Shown: positions 45,050 through 55,236, counted from the first letter of the stretch. The stretch: DNA of 64,000 bases from Pseudoselenomonas ruminantium (GCA_015058625.1 SVCA01000007.1:1-64000); one strand, 5' to 3'. Notes: generated from the sequence alone by a model not told the origin. Program-made: numbers and translations.

Positions 45050-46243
45050 TTAAACCGAATCTACTACACAACAAGCATTTTCATTTATCACCTCTGCTCT
45101 CTTTTTAACTATTTTATTTTTTGATACACCCAACCCCAGTAACATTCTATCCATATCATCAAGGACATCACTTTTTGCGGAAGCTAAAATAACATAATCA
45201 AATTCCAAATTAAGAATAACATTCACACGTTCAATTTTTACACCAACCGCACTTCTCTTTCTTTCATCTAGCCAAGCAACAATACTATACTTATTTTTAA
45301 AAATATAATATAATGACTGTCCTACCTCTCCAGCACCATATAATACAATTTTCGATCTTAACGGAATTGTAGAAATGTCGATATTATACATTTTTTTGTA
45401 CGAACACCCCCATATTACTCCTGCGTAAAGATTCAACATATTAAGCAAATATCTATTGAACAAAAACTCAATATTGCTTTTTTGTTTATGCTTATCTAAA
45501 ATAGGACGTACTGTATTTTCTATCATAAACACCTGATTGGGGTTGAACATTTTAGCCGACCTAGACATAGATTCGTTTCTAACTAAGGAATGGTAATATG
45601 GATGTTCAAATTTATAAAACCGCTGTGATTGAAGCATGGTTACAAAAAACAATGCATCATCCTCACCATTGCATAGCTTATCCGGTACATGCTTTTGGGA
45701 TGCAATCAATACCTCTCTCTTAAAAATACATGAGCATATGTTTAGTCTCATACCATTTCTAGATTGGTCATCTTCCAAAGTAAATAAATTTCTGTATATC
45801 CTGTTATAATCCAAAGCTAAGTCGTACATTCCCTCAGCAATAATGTCATCATTTATAAATTTTTTCCCATCAGCATACTCCCATACCAAACCGCATTGAG
45901 CCATATCGATTTTTTCTGCAGTCATTTTATCCATCATTTCTTCTATCATATATGGCTCAATCCAGTCATCAGCATCTAAAGGAACTATGAAATCACCAGA
46001 ACTTATGGTGAGACCATCCTTCCTTGCACTGACCAAGCCTTGATTATGCTTATGAATAACTTTAATATTACTATTTCTGCCAGAATATTCGTCACAAATT
46101 TCTCCAGATTTATCACTAGAACCATCATCTACCAATATAATTTCAATTTCATTGTATGACTGACCAATGGCACTATCTATGCATTTCCTTAAATACTTCT
46201 CCATATTATAAATTGGAACAATAATACTGACCAAAGGCAACAC
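45050..46243 (-). CDS. GT2 glycosyltransferase with C-terminal Rossmann-like module
   Basis: GTG 46243 is chosen (GGAGG seven bases upstream); 397 residues. The GT-A domain has VSIIVPIYNMEKYLRKCIDS, ILVDDGSSDKSGE and PLDADDWIEPYM. The C-terminal ~95 residues are the Rossmann-like module (KIVLYGAGEVGQSLYYIF...VAWLDERKRSAVG...YVILASAKSDVLDDM). It is a more distant paralogue of the GT2 at 42458. Donor unknown. Confidence 0.8.
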   Translation of the reverse strand: MLPLVSIIVPIYNMEKYLRKCIDSAIGQSYNEIEIILVDDGSSDKSGEICDEYSGRNSNIKVIHKHNQGLVSARKDGLTISSGDFIVPLDADDWIEPYMIEEMMDKMTAEKIDMAQCGLVWEYADGKKFINDDIIAEGMYDLALDYNRIYRNLFTLEDDQSRNGMRLNICSCIFKREVLIASQKHVPDKLCNGEDDALFFVTMLQSQRFYKFEHPYYHSLVRNESMSRSAKMFNPNQVFMIENTVRPILDKHKQKSNIEFLFNRYLLNMLNLYAGVIWGCSYKKMYNIDISTIPLRSKIVLYGAGEVGQSLYYIFKNKYSIVAWLDERKRSAVGVKIERVNVILNLEFDYVILASAKSDVLDDMDRMLLGLGVSKNKIVKKRAEVINENACCVVDSV

Positions 46244-46307
46244 TCTTATACCTCCAATTATATTTCTTTACATCTCAGGGTTCATTATCTCTATTCAATA
46301 TTAATAT

Positions 46308-47495
46308 TTATTTTCGCTTCTCCAACAAAATTGCACCATCAACAAAATCACTATTTTCAATTTTCCCCATTTTTTCCAATTCACACTTTATCTCCTCGTA
46401 ATAGCGATGTGATAAAACAATTACAAAAGCATTCCTATATATTTCCTGATTCAATACATCTGGAGAACATATATCCTTCCCATTTATCTGCATCCCCATC
46501 ATCGCTGTGTCACTATCAACATAAGCTTCCACGTTCTTGCATATATTATAATTCAACTCTAATTCGTTCCTTAGAACACTATTTACTCCCCATATAAATA
46601 GTGTTCTCTTTCCAGAAGATAATACATATATTATTCTCTTGGAAAGTTCTATTGCATTGTTCTTACGCTTGATGCAAGAGTGAAAGTAATCATACATCTC
46701 CATGCCCCAAGCAGATCTCCCCCAATGTTCAAACAATTTCTTATCAATCCAACAATTGCTCTCTGGGTTTTCATAATCTGCACTAAAATGAAGTATGCAT
46801 TCACATTCTTTCACATTATTTTTCCTTACATATCTAGTAAAAACATTAAACTTTTCTGGTATGTACTTCACTTTGCCATTAAAAATATCATTAAACACAT
46901 CTTGGTCCAAAAACTTGTAATCAGTATGTGCTGCTAAAACATCTATGCACATTTTTAAAAAATCATCATATTCTCTTAACTTATCTAAATTTATTATTAA
47001 CACACCTTGATTAAAATAATCTTCCACTAGAACACGTTTTTGCAAGCACGGACCAGGTGGAATTTTCAAATCATTAACCCCTTGGTCCCTACATGCGCCT
47101 ATAGTATTTATTCCTAAATCGATATTCCATAATTCCTCGACATCTATATTAACAACCAAATCGTCATCCAAGTATAAAATTTTACTTAAAGAAGTCGGTA
47201 ATGCCTCCACCATAAAAAATCTAAACAATGTACCTATGCTATATATTTTCACCGCATCTTTAAAGAGATTCAATCTTGCATTATCAATTTCATGAAAATA
47301 TATATTGCAATCGTATTGTTTACTTAAGTCACTAAGTCTGTCACGATTTACTTTACTTACCGATGAATCCAGTACTATATGAATATGCGGATTGCAATTG
47401 GTATTTTCCAGCATAGAAACCAAAGCAATACCTAAATACTTGCAATAATCACCTTTTTCATCATGAATAGAAAAGCAGACATGTACATCTTCCAT
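46308..47495 (-). CDS. GT8 glycosyltransferase with C-terminal Rossmann-like module
   Basis: ATG 47495 (GGAAGTGAG upstream) gives 395 residues. GT8 motifs are VHVCFSIHDEKGDYCKYLG, SIGTLFRFFMVEALP, LYLDDDLVVN (DxD) and FNQGVLIINLDKLRE-like sequence, with HFSADYENPE near the metal-binding His. From about 300 a module follows (TLFIWGVNSVLRNELEL, EAYVDSDTAMMG, FVIVLSHRYYEEIK). Its glycine loop is degraded (WGVNS). Galactose or glucose transfer is usual for GT8. Confidence 0.8.
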   Translation of the reverse strand: MEDVHVCFSIHDEKGDYCKYLGIALVSMLENTNCNPHIHIVLDSSVSKVNRDRLSDLSKQYDCNIYFHEIDNARLNLFKDAVKIYSIGTLFRFFMVEALPTSLSKILYLDDDLVVNIDVEELWNIDLGINTIGACRDQGVNDLKIPPGPCLQKRVLVEDYFNQGVLIINLDKLREYDDFLKMCIDVLAAHTDYKFLDQDVFNDIFNGKVKYIPEKFNVFTRYVRKNNVKECECILHFSADYENPESNCWIDKKLFEHWGRSAWGMEMYDYFHSCIKRKNNAIELSKRIIYVLSSGKRTLFIWGVNSVLRNELELNYNICKNVEAYVDSDTAMMGMQINGKDICSPDVLNQEIYRNAFVIVLSHRYYEEIKCELEKMGKIENSDFVDGAILLEKRK

Positions 47496-47534
47496 ATATC
47501 TCACTTCCATCTTATTAATTTTTATCATATATAA

Positions 47535-48695
47535 TCATCTAATTTTTCTCATCCAAAAACTGCTCCCTCCTGGCAAATCCCCCCCACAATTTTCTTTCCA
47601 CTCATCAGTATGGTGTTTTTCGAAGTAATCTTCCCAAAATAATATCTCATAATCATTATTCCCCATTAAAAAGGCCTGTAATATAAATGCTTCATTGTAA
47701 GGTCTCCCCTCCGCTATCCATTCAGCTGGATAACAGAAAGGATAAAATATGTCATGAATATGAATCACTACTCCCGGTTTTAATCTTGGCAGTATTTGCA
47801 GATACTCCATAACTACATCGCCGCCGCTTTTTGACACATGTGAAGAATCAATAAAAAGAATATCGTTTTCTTCTAGTTCTTCAAAACTAGTTAATGATAC
47901 ATTTTGTAAAAAACACTTATGCAATTCCATTCTTTTATTGTCATCCCTCTTAAGTATTCTAAATAGCCTAGATGGATATGGCTCAATACAATAAATTATA
48001 CTTTTACAGTCATTCCAAAATTCAATAGTATCTAACGCAACAGCAGTGGAATAACCACTACCTATCTCTGTAATACGTTTAGGACAAAAATATCGAATCA
48101 TACTGTGATAAACCATTGCCTCTCCAGCATCAAACATATTATTACTTTGGAATCTAAATTCTTTATTATATTTTTTTCGATATTCATTAGTACACTTTCC
48201 GATATGTTTTGCAAACGATAATTGTCTCTCTATATTTAGTTCTACGTCACATGGCATCTCTGCCCATTTTAACGAACACTCATATTCCATTCTATTGGGA
48301 AACGGTGATTCATAATGATTAAAAGGTCTTGACATACAATAATTTATTACGCCATCATTTTTAGGTATACCAGATTCAAGCCAATCTATCAATCTCATGT
48401 CTACTGAAATAAAAAAAATTTTATCCAGTTCCATCCTAATCTTCTCATATTCATTAATATCTAATAATGGTGTTATTACACAAACCGAATCATCTCTACC
48501 TGTAAACTCTGATATTTTTTTTACACTCATTCCTCCCAGCTTTTTTTCTTCGCACTTATCAATAATATGTTTAATGTAATACCCATTTTCAGTCAATATT
48601 TCATATGCTCTATTTCCACGACTGCCAGCACCATAAATTGTAACACCATAGGTTCGCATTTCATGCAGTATATTTAAAACATTATATTTTCCCAT
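47535..48695 (-). CDS. SAM methyltransferase with N-terminal Rossmann-like module
   Basis: ATG 48695 (AGGTGG upstream) gives 386 residues. Residues 15-110 are the Rossmann-like module (GVTIYGAGSRGNRAYEIL...KHIIDKCEEKKLGG). From about 190 a class I methyltransferase follows (ITEIGSGYSTAVALD, IYCIEPYPSRL, DILFIDSSHVSKSGGDV), similar to Methyltransf_24. It ends near a G7 tract (47579-47585) encoding CGGD. It is expected to methylate a sugar hydroxyl of the glycan. Confidence 0.75.
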   Translation of the reverse strand: MGKYNVLNILHEMRTYGVTIYGAGSRGNRAYEILTENGYYIKHIIDKCEEKKLGGMSVKKISEFTGRDDSVCVITPLLDINEYEKIRMELDKIFFISVDMRLIDWLESGIPKNDGVINYCMSRPFNHYESPFPNRMEYECSLKWAEMPCDVELNIERQLSFAKHIGKCTNEYRKKYNKEFRFQSNNMFDAGEAMVYHSMIRYFCPKRITEIGSGYSTAVALDTIEFWNDCKSIIYCIEPYPSRLFRILKRDDNKRMELHKCFLQNVSLTSFEELEENDILFIDSSHVSKSGGDVVMEYLQILPRLKPGVVIHIHDIFYPFCYPAEWIAEGRPYNEAFILQAFLMGNNDYEILFWEDYFEKHHTDEWKENCGGDLPGGSSFWMRKIR

Positions 48696-48760
48696 TTTCC
48701 CACCTAATTTGCAGATACTTTTAATTCTACTTAAATTCAAGTACAAGTAACAGAAGAAAT

Positions 48761-50176
48761 TTATATTATAATCGCACCTTGACCCATCGCTCTTGATAAA
48801 ACAGTTAATTTATCATACTCGTATTTTTTTTGATAATTTAAATATGTTCTATATACACCTATAGGATAACTTCTTTCTATCATTTCACAGTTTTCCCATA
48901 TATCGCAACACACCCGATAAATCAAATTTATTTCTTTTTTTGACTTAAAAATATTTAAGCCATAATACTCATTTAAACAATTATCATTCCACTTCAATGT
49001 ATCCCCCTCTAGATATAATGGATTATTTTTCCATCTATTTTTTTCTCGTTTTTTTTCAAATGTTTCAAAAAAAATTTTACAAGATGGTTCCGCATCATAT
49101 TTTACATTTATATCATGATAAATTATTTTTTTCTTCATAGCTATAGCAAAAATAATAGCTGTGGTAAATCCATAGAAAACAACTGCATCAGCAAGTGTCA
49201 ATATCGATTTAAGTCGATTTACAAATTGTTCATCCCACCTGAACCCTGCTGATACTATTTGAATGCCATTACGATATAAAGTCTCACAAAATTCATTATC
49301 AATATCATGCCAATAAATGCAAGCAATTATCGTATCATATTGTTTCGCATACCCATCTACTAACTGTCTCAAAATTACACTTTCATCATAATTTATATTC
49401 ACCTCTTCTATGCTATGTGATAAGAATACTACCGCTGTTTTCCCATTTCTAGATTTCATTTCATTTAGTTTTTCCGTTGAATAATTAGGCAATGCATACT
49501 TTATATATGGTCCAACAGAAAAAATAGGAACATACGGCCTTGCAGAATTATGTAATTTTTTATAATGATTTCCAAATACGATTGTTGCAGTTGAAAAATT
49601 AAGCAATCTAGGAAGCGCACCTGGATAAATAACATCTACCCCATGTGAAACAATCGGGAACTTATCATAATCACATTGCAGTTCAGCATAATCCATCAAC
49701 GCTTTGCCGTAACCATACAATTCAGTATCACTCTGACCTGTACTATACAACGCCTTTCCTTCACTCCTCATTTTGCATTCTTTAACAAGATACTTAAATT
49801 CAGCAAAGTTAATTATTGGATCAATAGTCTTCATCCTCTTTTTCATCTCTAATATAAGCTTATCGATTTCACTATCAACTTTACGCCTTATTTTAGGTTC
49901 TCTTTTTTTATCATTTTCATACAATATGTAATTTGTTATTCCTGCCTGTTCTAACTGTTCTCTTACCTGCGCTTGAGCAAAACTACTCATAGCTATATAG
50001 ATTGGATATATTTCACTTATTTCTTTAAGTCTCTCAAAAGAAATAATTTCTATATCTTCTACTCTCCTCCCAACTTTATTTTTATCATTGTCGCAAAAAT
50101 ACACCACATTTTCTTTCTTCAAGTGACTCAAGAGTTCTTTGCCCGCCATACCCGTTCCAAATATTATATACTGCAT
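48761..50176 (-). CDS. Unknown GT-B-like protein with N-terminal Rossmann-like module
   Basis: 471 residues, ATG 50176 with AGGAG ten bases upstream. Residues 1-90 are the module (MQYIIFGTGMAGKELLSHL...VYFCDNDKNKVG...ITNYILYEN). The remaining ~380 residues (FPIVSHGVDVIYPGALPRLL, KTAVVFLSHSIEEVNINY, ADAVVFYGFTTAIIFAIAMKKKIIYHD) look like a GT-B transferase but fit no family I can name. Very AT-rich. Confidence 0.6.
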   Translation of the reverse strand: MQYIIFGTGMAGKELLSHLKKENVVYFCDNDKNKVGRRVEDIEIISFERLKEISEIYPIYIAMSSFAQAQVREQLEQAGITNYILYENDKKREPKIRRKVDSEIDKLILEMKKRMKTIDPIINFAEFKYLVKECKMRSEGKALYSTGQSDTELYGYGKALMDYAELQCDYDKFPIVSHGVDVIYPGALPRLLNFSTATIVFGNHYKKLHNSARPYVPIFSVGPYIKYALPNYSTEKLNEMKSRNGKTAVVFLSHSIEEVNINYDESVILRQLVDGYAKQYDTIIACIYWHDIDNEFCETLYRNGIQIVSAGFRWDEQFVNRLKSILTLADAVVFYGFTTAIIFAIAMKKKIIYHDINVKYDAEPSCKIFFETFEKKREKNRWKNNPLYLEGDTLKWNDNCLNEYYGLNIFKSKKEINLIYRVCCDIWENCEMIERSYPIGVYRTYLNYQKKYEYDKLTVLSRAMGQGAIII

Positions 50177-50291
50177 TTTAGTTACTCCTAAATTATATAG
50201 AATAGTTTTATATAGGACGATTCTTTAAAATTCAAAAATCGTACATTACATATAAATCCTTAACATTATAAACAAACTATTATCCTTTTGA

Positions 50292-52463
50292 TCAATTTGT
50301 AAAATTCTCATAAATCTTTTTTCCAGCCAAATTCAACCGTTCTAATTGCAGGTTACACTCTTCCAGATAAGAAGCCATCTCATTATCACTATAAAAATCA
50401 TTATCCTTGAATTCATTTCCATTGAACTGCTCTTTCATAAAGCTTCTCAAATCATTTTCATCTAGTTTAATCGTCATAATTTCTACTTCTTCTGTTTTTA
50501 CATTTATACGTAAAAATTCTTCTGACATATTAGGAAGGAAATATAAATATTTATCATCCACATACGCTTTACGTAAATTCAATTTACCTTGCAAATGAAT
50601 TGGAAGATAATGTTCACGCTTAGAAATACGCCTGGATTTAATATTATACTTTATATAACTATCATCACATGCTGAAAATAACCACAAGTTTCCTCCTTGA
50701 TATAACAATTGTCCATCAAACGAATCAGGCAATATTCCACTTATTTTCCCTTTAATACCATTTTGGGGTGACCATTGATATATACTTCCATCGCCATCTC
50801 TAGCAACAAGCCAAAAATCTTCTCCATCAGTACAAATTCCTGTCAATCCGCATCCAATTATCTCAAGACGTTCTACTCTGACGTCTTGATTTCTTATAGA
50901 TAGCACAATAATATGATTACTTTGATAAGCACCAAAACATATATGTTCTCTAGATTTTACTGCCCCTACGAAATGCTGTGAATCCGGATTATAAATATAT
51001 GGCTGAACATCTCCCCCCCATCCACCTATCAACTTTAGCTTCTTAGACTTTAAATCCAATCTTCCTATAGCATAATAACTAAGAGGCATTAGCCAAATTA
51101 TGTTTTCTTGTCTAATAGCTCTCGAAAAAAGGCTGAAGCTGTCCCACATATATTTACGACTGATTCCAATTCTATTCCACTCCCCACTACATAAATCGTA
51201 AATCATAAGTTCTCTAGCCTTAGTAGGAATTAAAAAGAGCTTTCCTTCATAATGTTCAATTGCGCAAAATAGATTATTACGCTCCGTATTATTACTAATT
51301 GGGATATGCGAGACAAAACGGGCACTTCTGGTTCCTTTTATTACATAAAATAATCCGTTACCACCATACCAAGAAGTAAAATAATAAGCATCACCTACCC
51401 AAACACCATCAATATAATTCAATAAAAAAGAACTTTCAAGCAATGTAGGCATTATCAATTCTTCATTTGCGCGCAAATCATATGACTGATGTATAACATT
51501 TTTACCAAATTCTAGAAATTCATCTATCCATATACCATCATCACCATAATAAGCATCCACTATCGGCAGTGAATCTATTATCGTATTAATTGTGTCAACA
51601 ATACAATTTTCTTCTTTATGGAAGATTTGCTGACACTCTCTATAACGCTTCTTTAGTTTTTCTGGTAATATTGATACTACTTTTTCATTATTTTGACTAC
51701 CGCACCAGTAAAAGCATATTTTTTTACGTTTTTGAGCCAATCTAGACATGCGTTCCAGTCTATCTATAACAGCCTCACTTCTTCCAATCAGAGCTTCAAC
51801 ATCCTGATAGTAAAGCACTATTTTTCGTCCATGGCAAGCTTTCTGCCATCCATTTGGCTCCTTCCATGTTGATTTTCGATATTTATCAGTTATATTTTTC
51901 AACCAATCGTCAAGAGTAACATATCTACTAGAACTAAAATTTTGTCGCTTTGCATCTTGAATAAAAACAGGTTTCCTTACACGACGAAAGGCATTACTCA
52001 AATATCCTTCATCTCCAAAAAAAATATCAGCTACAGACAAAACTCTTTTAAATTTACCCGAATTGTCATATATAACCTGCGAATCGTCCTTAATACTATT
52101 CAAAAATAGTTGATAGTCATATTTTTTTTGCAACACATTATTATCACCTTGTTCTATAAATTCTCCCATAGCTCCATCATCTATCCACCAAATAATGAAT
52201 TCTTTATTTTGTTTACATATTTTCCTTATATAGTCCAAGACCCCCATCGCTCTATAAATATCTGCGTTCATATCTCCAACAATCACCGACTGACTTAACC
52301 AAAAACAAACAATCTTTTTACCCTCTATTTTTTTCCTCCAATCTTCACACAGCGAATATTTCTCTTGCATGATATTAACATCACTTACAGATATCTTAAT
52401 ATTAGCTAGGGCTAACAATAGTTCTATGAAATTAAACTTATTATATCCTTTTTCAATATACAT
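50292..52463 (-). CDS. Tandem phosphotransferase-like domains plus beta-propeller
   Basis: 723 residues, ATG 52463; a G7-containing purine stretch (52476-52482) serves as ribosome site at long spacing. Two similar segments of a CDP-glycerol-phosphotransferase-like fold are seen: KIVCFWLSQ...ADIFFGDEGYLSNAFRRVRKPVFIQD and KIVLYYQDV...VDAYYGDDGIWIDEFLEFGKNVIHQ. From about 340 come five or six blades (GVWVGDAYYFTSW, GKLFLIPTKARELMIYD, GEDFWLVARDGDGSIYQW), a probable beta-propeller. The related fragment at 3810-4946 keeps only the propeller half. Role unknown. Confidence 0.6.
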   Translation of the reverse strand: MYIEKGYNKFNFIELLLALANIKISVSDVNIMQEKYSLCEDWRKKIEGKKIVCFWLSQSVIVGDMNADIYRAMGVLDYIRKICKQNKEFIIWWIDDGAMGEFIEQGDNNVLQKKYDYQLFLNSIKDDSQVIYDNSGKFKRVLSVADIFFGDEGYLSNAFRRVRKPVFIQDAKRQNFSSSRYVTLDDWLKNITDKYRKSTWKEPNGWQKACHGRKIVLYYQDVEALIGRSEAVIDRLERMSRLAQKRKKICFYWCGSQNNEKVVSILPEKLKKRYRECQQIFHKEENCIVDTINTIIDSLPIVDAYYGDDGIWIDEFLEFGKNVIHQSYDLRANEELIMPTLLESSFLLNYIDGVWVGDAYYFTSWYGGNGLFYVIKGTRSARFVSHIPISNNTERNNLFCAIEHYEGKLFLIPTKARELMIYDLCSGEWNRIGISRKYMWDSFSLFSRAIRQENIIWLMPLSYYAIGRLDLKSKKLKLIGGWGGDVQPYIYNPDSQHFVGAVKSREHICFGAYQSNHIIVLSIRNQDVRVERLEIIGCGLTGICTDGEDFWLVARDGDGSIYQWSPQNGIKGKISGILPDSFDGQLLYQGGNLWLFSACDDSYIKYNIKSRRISKREHYLPIHLQGKLNLRKAYVDDKYLYFLPNMSEEFLRINVKTEEVEIMTIKLDENDLRSFMKEQFNGNEFKDNDFYSDNEMASYLEECNLQLERLNLAGKKIYENFTN

Positions 52464-52523
52464 AATATAATTTTTCCCCCCTCTATAATCATCTTCAATT
52501 GCAAATATTTAGTTTAAAAATTG

Positions 52524-54518
52524 TTATAATATGCATTTCACAGTTTTTTTTGCCATTTCTACATTATAATTGTTATCATTAAATAGGTTGATTACATGCT
52601 TTGCCAACCAATCACAATTAAACATACTTTTTTCACTAAAGTACCCATTACCCAATCCTAGATAGTGCCTACTAGCAAAAAGTCCAGCTTGAAATAACTT
52701 TTTCATGCACTCATCCTGATTCCTAACTAATATGTTATACCTCCAGTCATGCATCCCATCAGGTAATGCATTAGGCAAATTCTTGTAAATTCCATTAATT
52801 GCAGCCTTATGTGTTATAATATGTGCTAGTTCCATAAGAACTACCTGCTCATAATCTGCCTCCGGCATCTGCGCTGGATCTGTCCAGTTATCCAATAAAA
52901 TATCCCACTCTGCACTTTTATGCTCTGCATGGCATCTCTTGATAGAAGCATCAAAAGCCGCATCTGCTGCATCTGTATCACCCTCCAAATGATACATTTC
53001 ATACCTCCACGATTTCCCCAAAAAAGCAAATGCGCCCTTGCCTACACAGACAGGTTTTGTATTGCCCGTACTATAGATAGTAAGGTCTGCCTGACATTCA
53101 CTACCCTGCCAGTCTGGCAAGGCAAGGCAACGGTCATCAACAATGATAACTGAAGGAAACCTCCTCCTTACTTCTTGGAAAAATTCGCTGTGATCTCCCA
53201 TTTCGCCATAAGTGCGATTATAGTGAAGCACCTTTATATCTGCCCGGGTGGACAATAATGATATTATCTCCTCCTCATCCGGCACCCAGGTGCCAAACTC
53301 TATGTCACAAAACAGGAAATCCATACCTGCTTTTTTGTAGATGGCTGGCACACACTCGCAAATGTTGGCAGGCATCAAAACAGTGCCTTGAACATGATTT
53401 GAAAGAATAAAATTATAGATAATTGCAGAAGCTCTAATGCCTATAATTCTTCTGCACTTTTCATTTGCGCTGTGGCGCACTTTGCGCTGTGGCGCGGCCA
53501 GAATCTTTGCAATCCTGGCCGCGCCCTTGCCGTCAAATACTCCAGCAAATTGAGCCCTCGCAAAATTTCGATTTTCAATATCCAAAAAATACAACAGGAA
53601 GTGTTCTATCCTTTGGCAAACTTTCTCCGACTCCTTACGAAAATCTCCTGCATATGGAGCCAACCCTTTTTCGTCCATGATATGGCATTGATTCAAATGA
53701 TTATCCACAAAAGCAAAACTGATACAGGGAATACCTACTGTCATTGCCTCACTCATGGAACTAGAGCCGGGGGCAATACAAATATCGCAGGAAGCGTACA
53801 GTGCTCCCATATCCTTAGTCCATCCCTGCAAACGAATACAATCATACTGTGCTGAAAACTCCTGAAGTTCCTCCAGATAATCTTTTTCGTAATACAGTCC
53901 GCACTGAACGATTAATTCCAAGGCAAGCAATTGCTTGTCCTGCACTATTCTTTTCAACAGAGCCAGTTCTATGTGCAAAGGGTCTGTGGCTCCTGTGGTG
54001 ATAAGTATCCGTCTTGCTTTTAAACGCAAATGCTTAACCTTGGCATGCAATATTTCTTCCCGCACTGGATAGTAAGCCGGCCCGATATACAGTTCAGTTT
54101 TGCTTGTCAGCAGACCTTGATAGGATTCCTTCCCCGCCTCCAAATTGTAGTTGATTATGTTTGCAATAGGGTAATCGAAAGCATAGAGGTCATCCATATA
54201 GCAAGCATTATGCGCCGCATCAGACAATAGAGCCATTGCTTCGCTATCAATGCGGTAGGTATCTATAAAAACAGTGGCCTGCTCTTGCCCTTTCAGCCAT
54301 TCAGCAGCCTCTGCAGCGTCCCAGCCTAAAGGCTCGGCTATCTTTTCCAGCTGATGCAAAGGATATCCTTGTTCCCTGACTGCACCTGCATCCGCATCCG
54401 GCGCCAGAAGGAAACACACTTCTTCCCCTCGCCGCCTGAGTTCATAGGCAATGGCAAAACAGCGCATATAATGCCCCATGCCTATTTTTCCATTGCCGTC
54501 CGCCCTGATAACCACCAT
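52524..54518 (-). CDS. pseG: PseG fused to an aminotransferase-like domain
   Basis: ATG 54518 (GAGGTGG nine bases upstream) gives 664 residues. Residues 1-343 are PseG, the UDP-sugar hydrolase that releases 2,4-diacetamido-2,4,6-trideoxy-altropyranose: IRADGNGKIGMGHYMRC, FIDTYRID, APGSSSMSEAMTVGIP. Residues about 355-664 look like a DegT-type PLP enzyme (TVLMPANICECVPAIYKKAG, IVDDRC at 460-464, IYSTGNTKPVCVGKGAFAFL with Lys488 in the expected PLP position). PseG is normally about 300-350 residues alone. The second domain's substrate is unknown. Confidence 0.8.
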   Translation of the reverse strand: MVVIRADGNGKIGMGHYMRCFAIAYELRRRGEEVCFLLAPDADAGAVREQGYPLHQLEKIAEPLGWDAAEAAEWLKGQEQATVFIDTYRIDSEAMALLSDAAHNACYMDDLYAFDYPIANIINYNLEAGKESYQGLLTSKTELYIGPAYYPVREEILHAKVKHLRLKARRILITTGATDPLHIELALLKRIVQDKQLLALELIVQCGLYYEKDYLEELQEFSAQYDCIRLQGWTKDMGALYASCDICIAPGSSSMSEAMTVGIPCISFAFVDNHLNQCHIMDEKGLAPYAGDFRKESEKVCQRIEHFLLYFLDIENRNFARAQFAGVFDGKGAARIAKILAAPQRKVRHSANEKCRRIIGIRASAIIYNFILSNHVQGTVLMPANICECVPAIYKKAGMDFLFCDIEFGTWVPDEEEIISLLSTRADIKVLHYNRTYGEMGDHSEFFQEVRRRFPSVIIVDDRCLALPDWQGSECQADLTIYSTGNTKPVCVGKGAFAFLGKSWRYEMYHLEGDTDAADAAFDASIKRCHAEHKSAEWDILLDNWTDPAQMPEADYEQVVLMELAHIITHKAAINGIYKNLPNALPDGMHDWRYNILVRNQDECMKKLFQAGLFASRHYLGLGNGYFSEKSMFNCDWLAKHVINLFNDNNYNVEMAKKTVKCIL

Positions 54519-54543
54519 GGCTGAATCCCACCTCTGCTGCAAA

Positions 54544-55236
54544 TCACTTTTTCAGCGTAATCAGGAAATCCTGATCCTGATAGCTGCCATTCTCATGTGT
54601 CTGAGTCACTGTATCCACCGTAATCTCACTAAAATCGGCAAAAAGCTCCTGCACCTCATCCCTTGTGAAGAAATGCATAAGCATACCGTCCTCCTTAGCT
54701 GCGGACTTGGCTGTCTCATGTTCCTCCAGCATGAAAGTACGTTCCTCAACCTCTTTTGCACCGCGCCTTTTGGCATCTTGACAGCGGTAATCTTCCACAG
54801 TCCTTATGAGCACCAATGCCAAAGCATTTTTTTTCAGCACCCTGTATATTTCTCGCACACTTTCTTTGATATGTGTCTTGTCCATATAGTAAAGGACGCC
54901 CCAGCAGATCAGGCCATCAAAATAATCATCTTCAAAAGGCAGGTTGTAGGTTGTGGTCTCTATAATGTTGCCAACAAACTGGCTGTAATCCAGTTGCTCC
55001 AGTATATCTTTTGTATAGGCCACGCCAGAAGCAGAGAAATCCCCCCCGTATGGGACGATGTTCGTATCGGCAAGATAAATCACATGCCGTCCCGCTCCAC
55101 AACCTAAATCCAATATTTTTTCCTTTCCATTACAAATAAAATTTTTACGCACGAAGCGTATGACATTTTCAGCAGGATATTTAATGCGATGCCTTGCTTC
55201 CTTATAAAGTTCATTCCATAGTTTTCTATTTTCCAT
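54544..55236 (-). CDS. Class I SAM-dependent methyltransferase
   Basis: 230 residues, ATG 55236 overlapping the end of the upstream gene by 11 bases. ILDLGCGAGRHVIYLA is motif I, GDFSASGVAYTKDIL follows, and the motif FDGLICWGVLYYMDKTHIK is typical of Methyltransf_11/25. A run of seven G lies at 55041-55047 (YGGD, in frame). It probably methylates a sugar or a lipid-linked intermediate in the Pse pathway. Confidence 0.75.
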   Translation of the reverse strand: MENRKLWNELYKEARHRIKYPAENVIRFVRKNFICNGKEKILDLGCGAGRHVIYLADTNIVPYGGDFSASGVAYTKDILEQLDYSQFVGNIIETTTYNLPFEDDYFDGLICWGVLYYMDKTHIKESVREIYRVLKKNALALVLIRTVEDYRCQDAKRRGAKEVEERTFMLEEHETAKSAAKEDGMLMHFFTRDEVQELFADFSEITVDTVTQTHENGSYQDQDFLITLKK

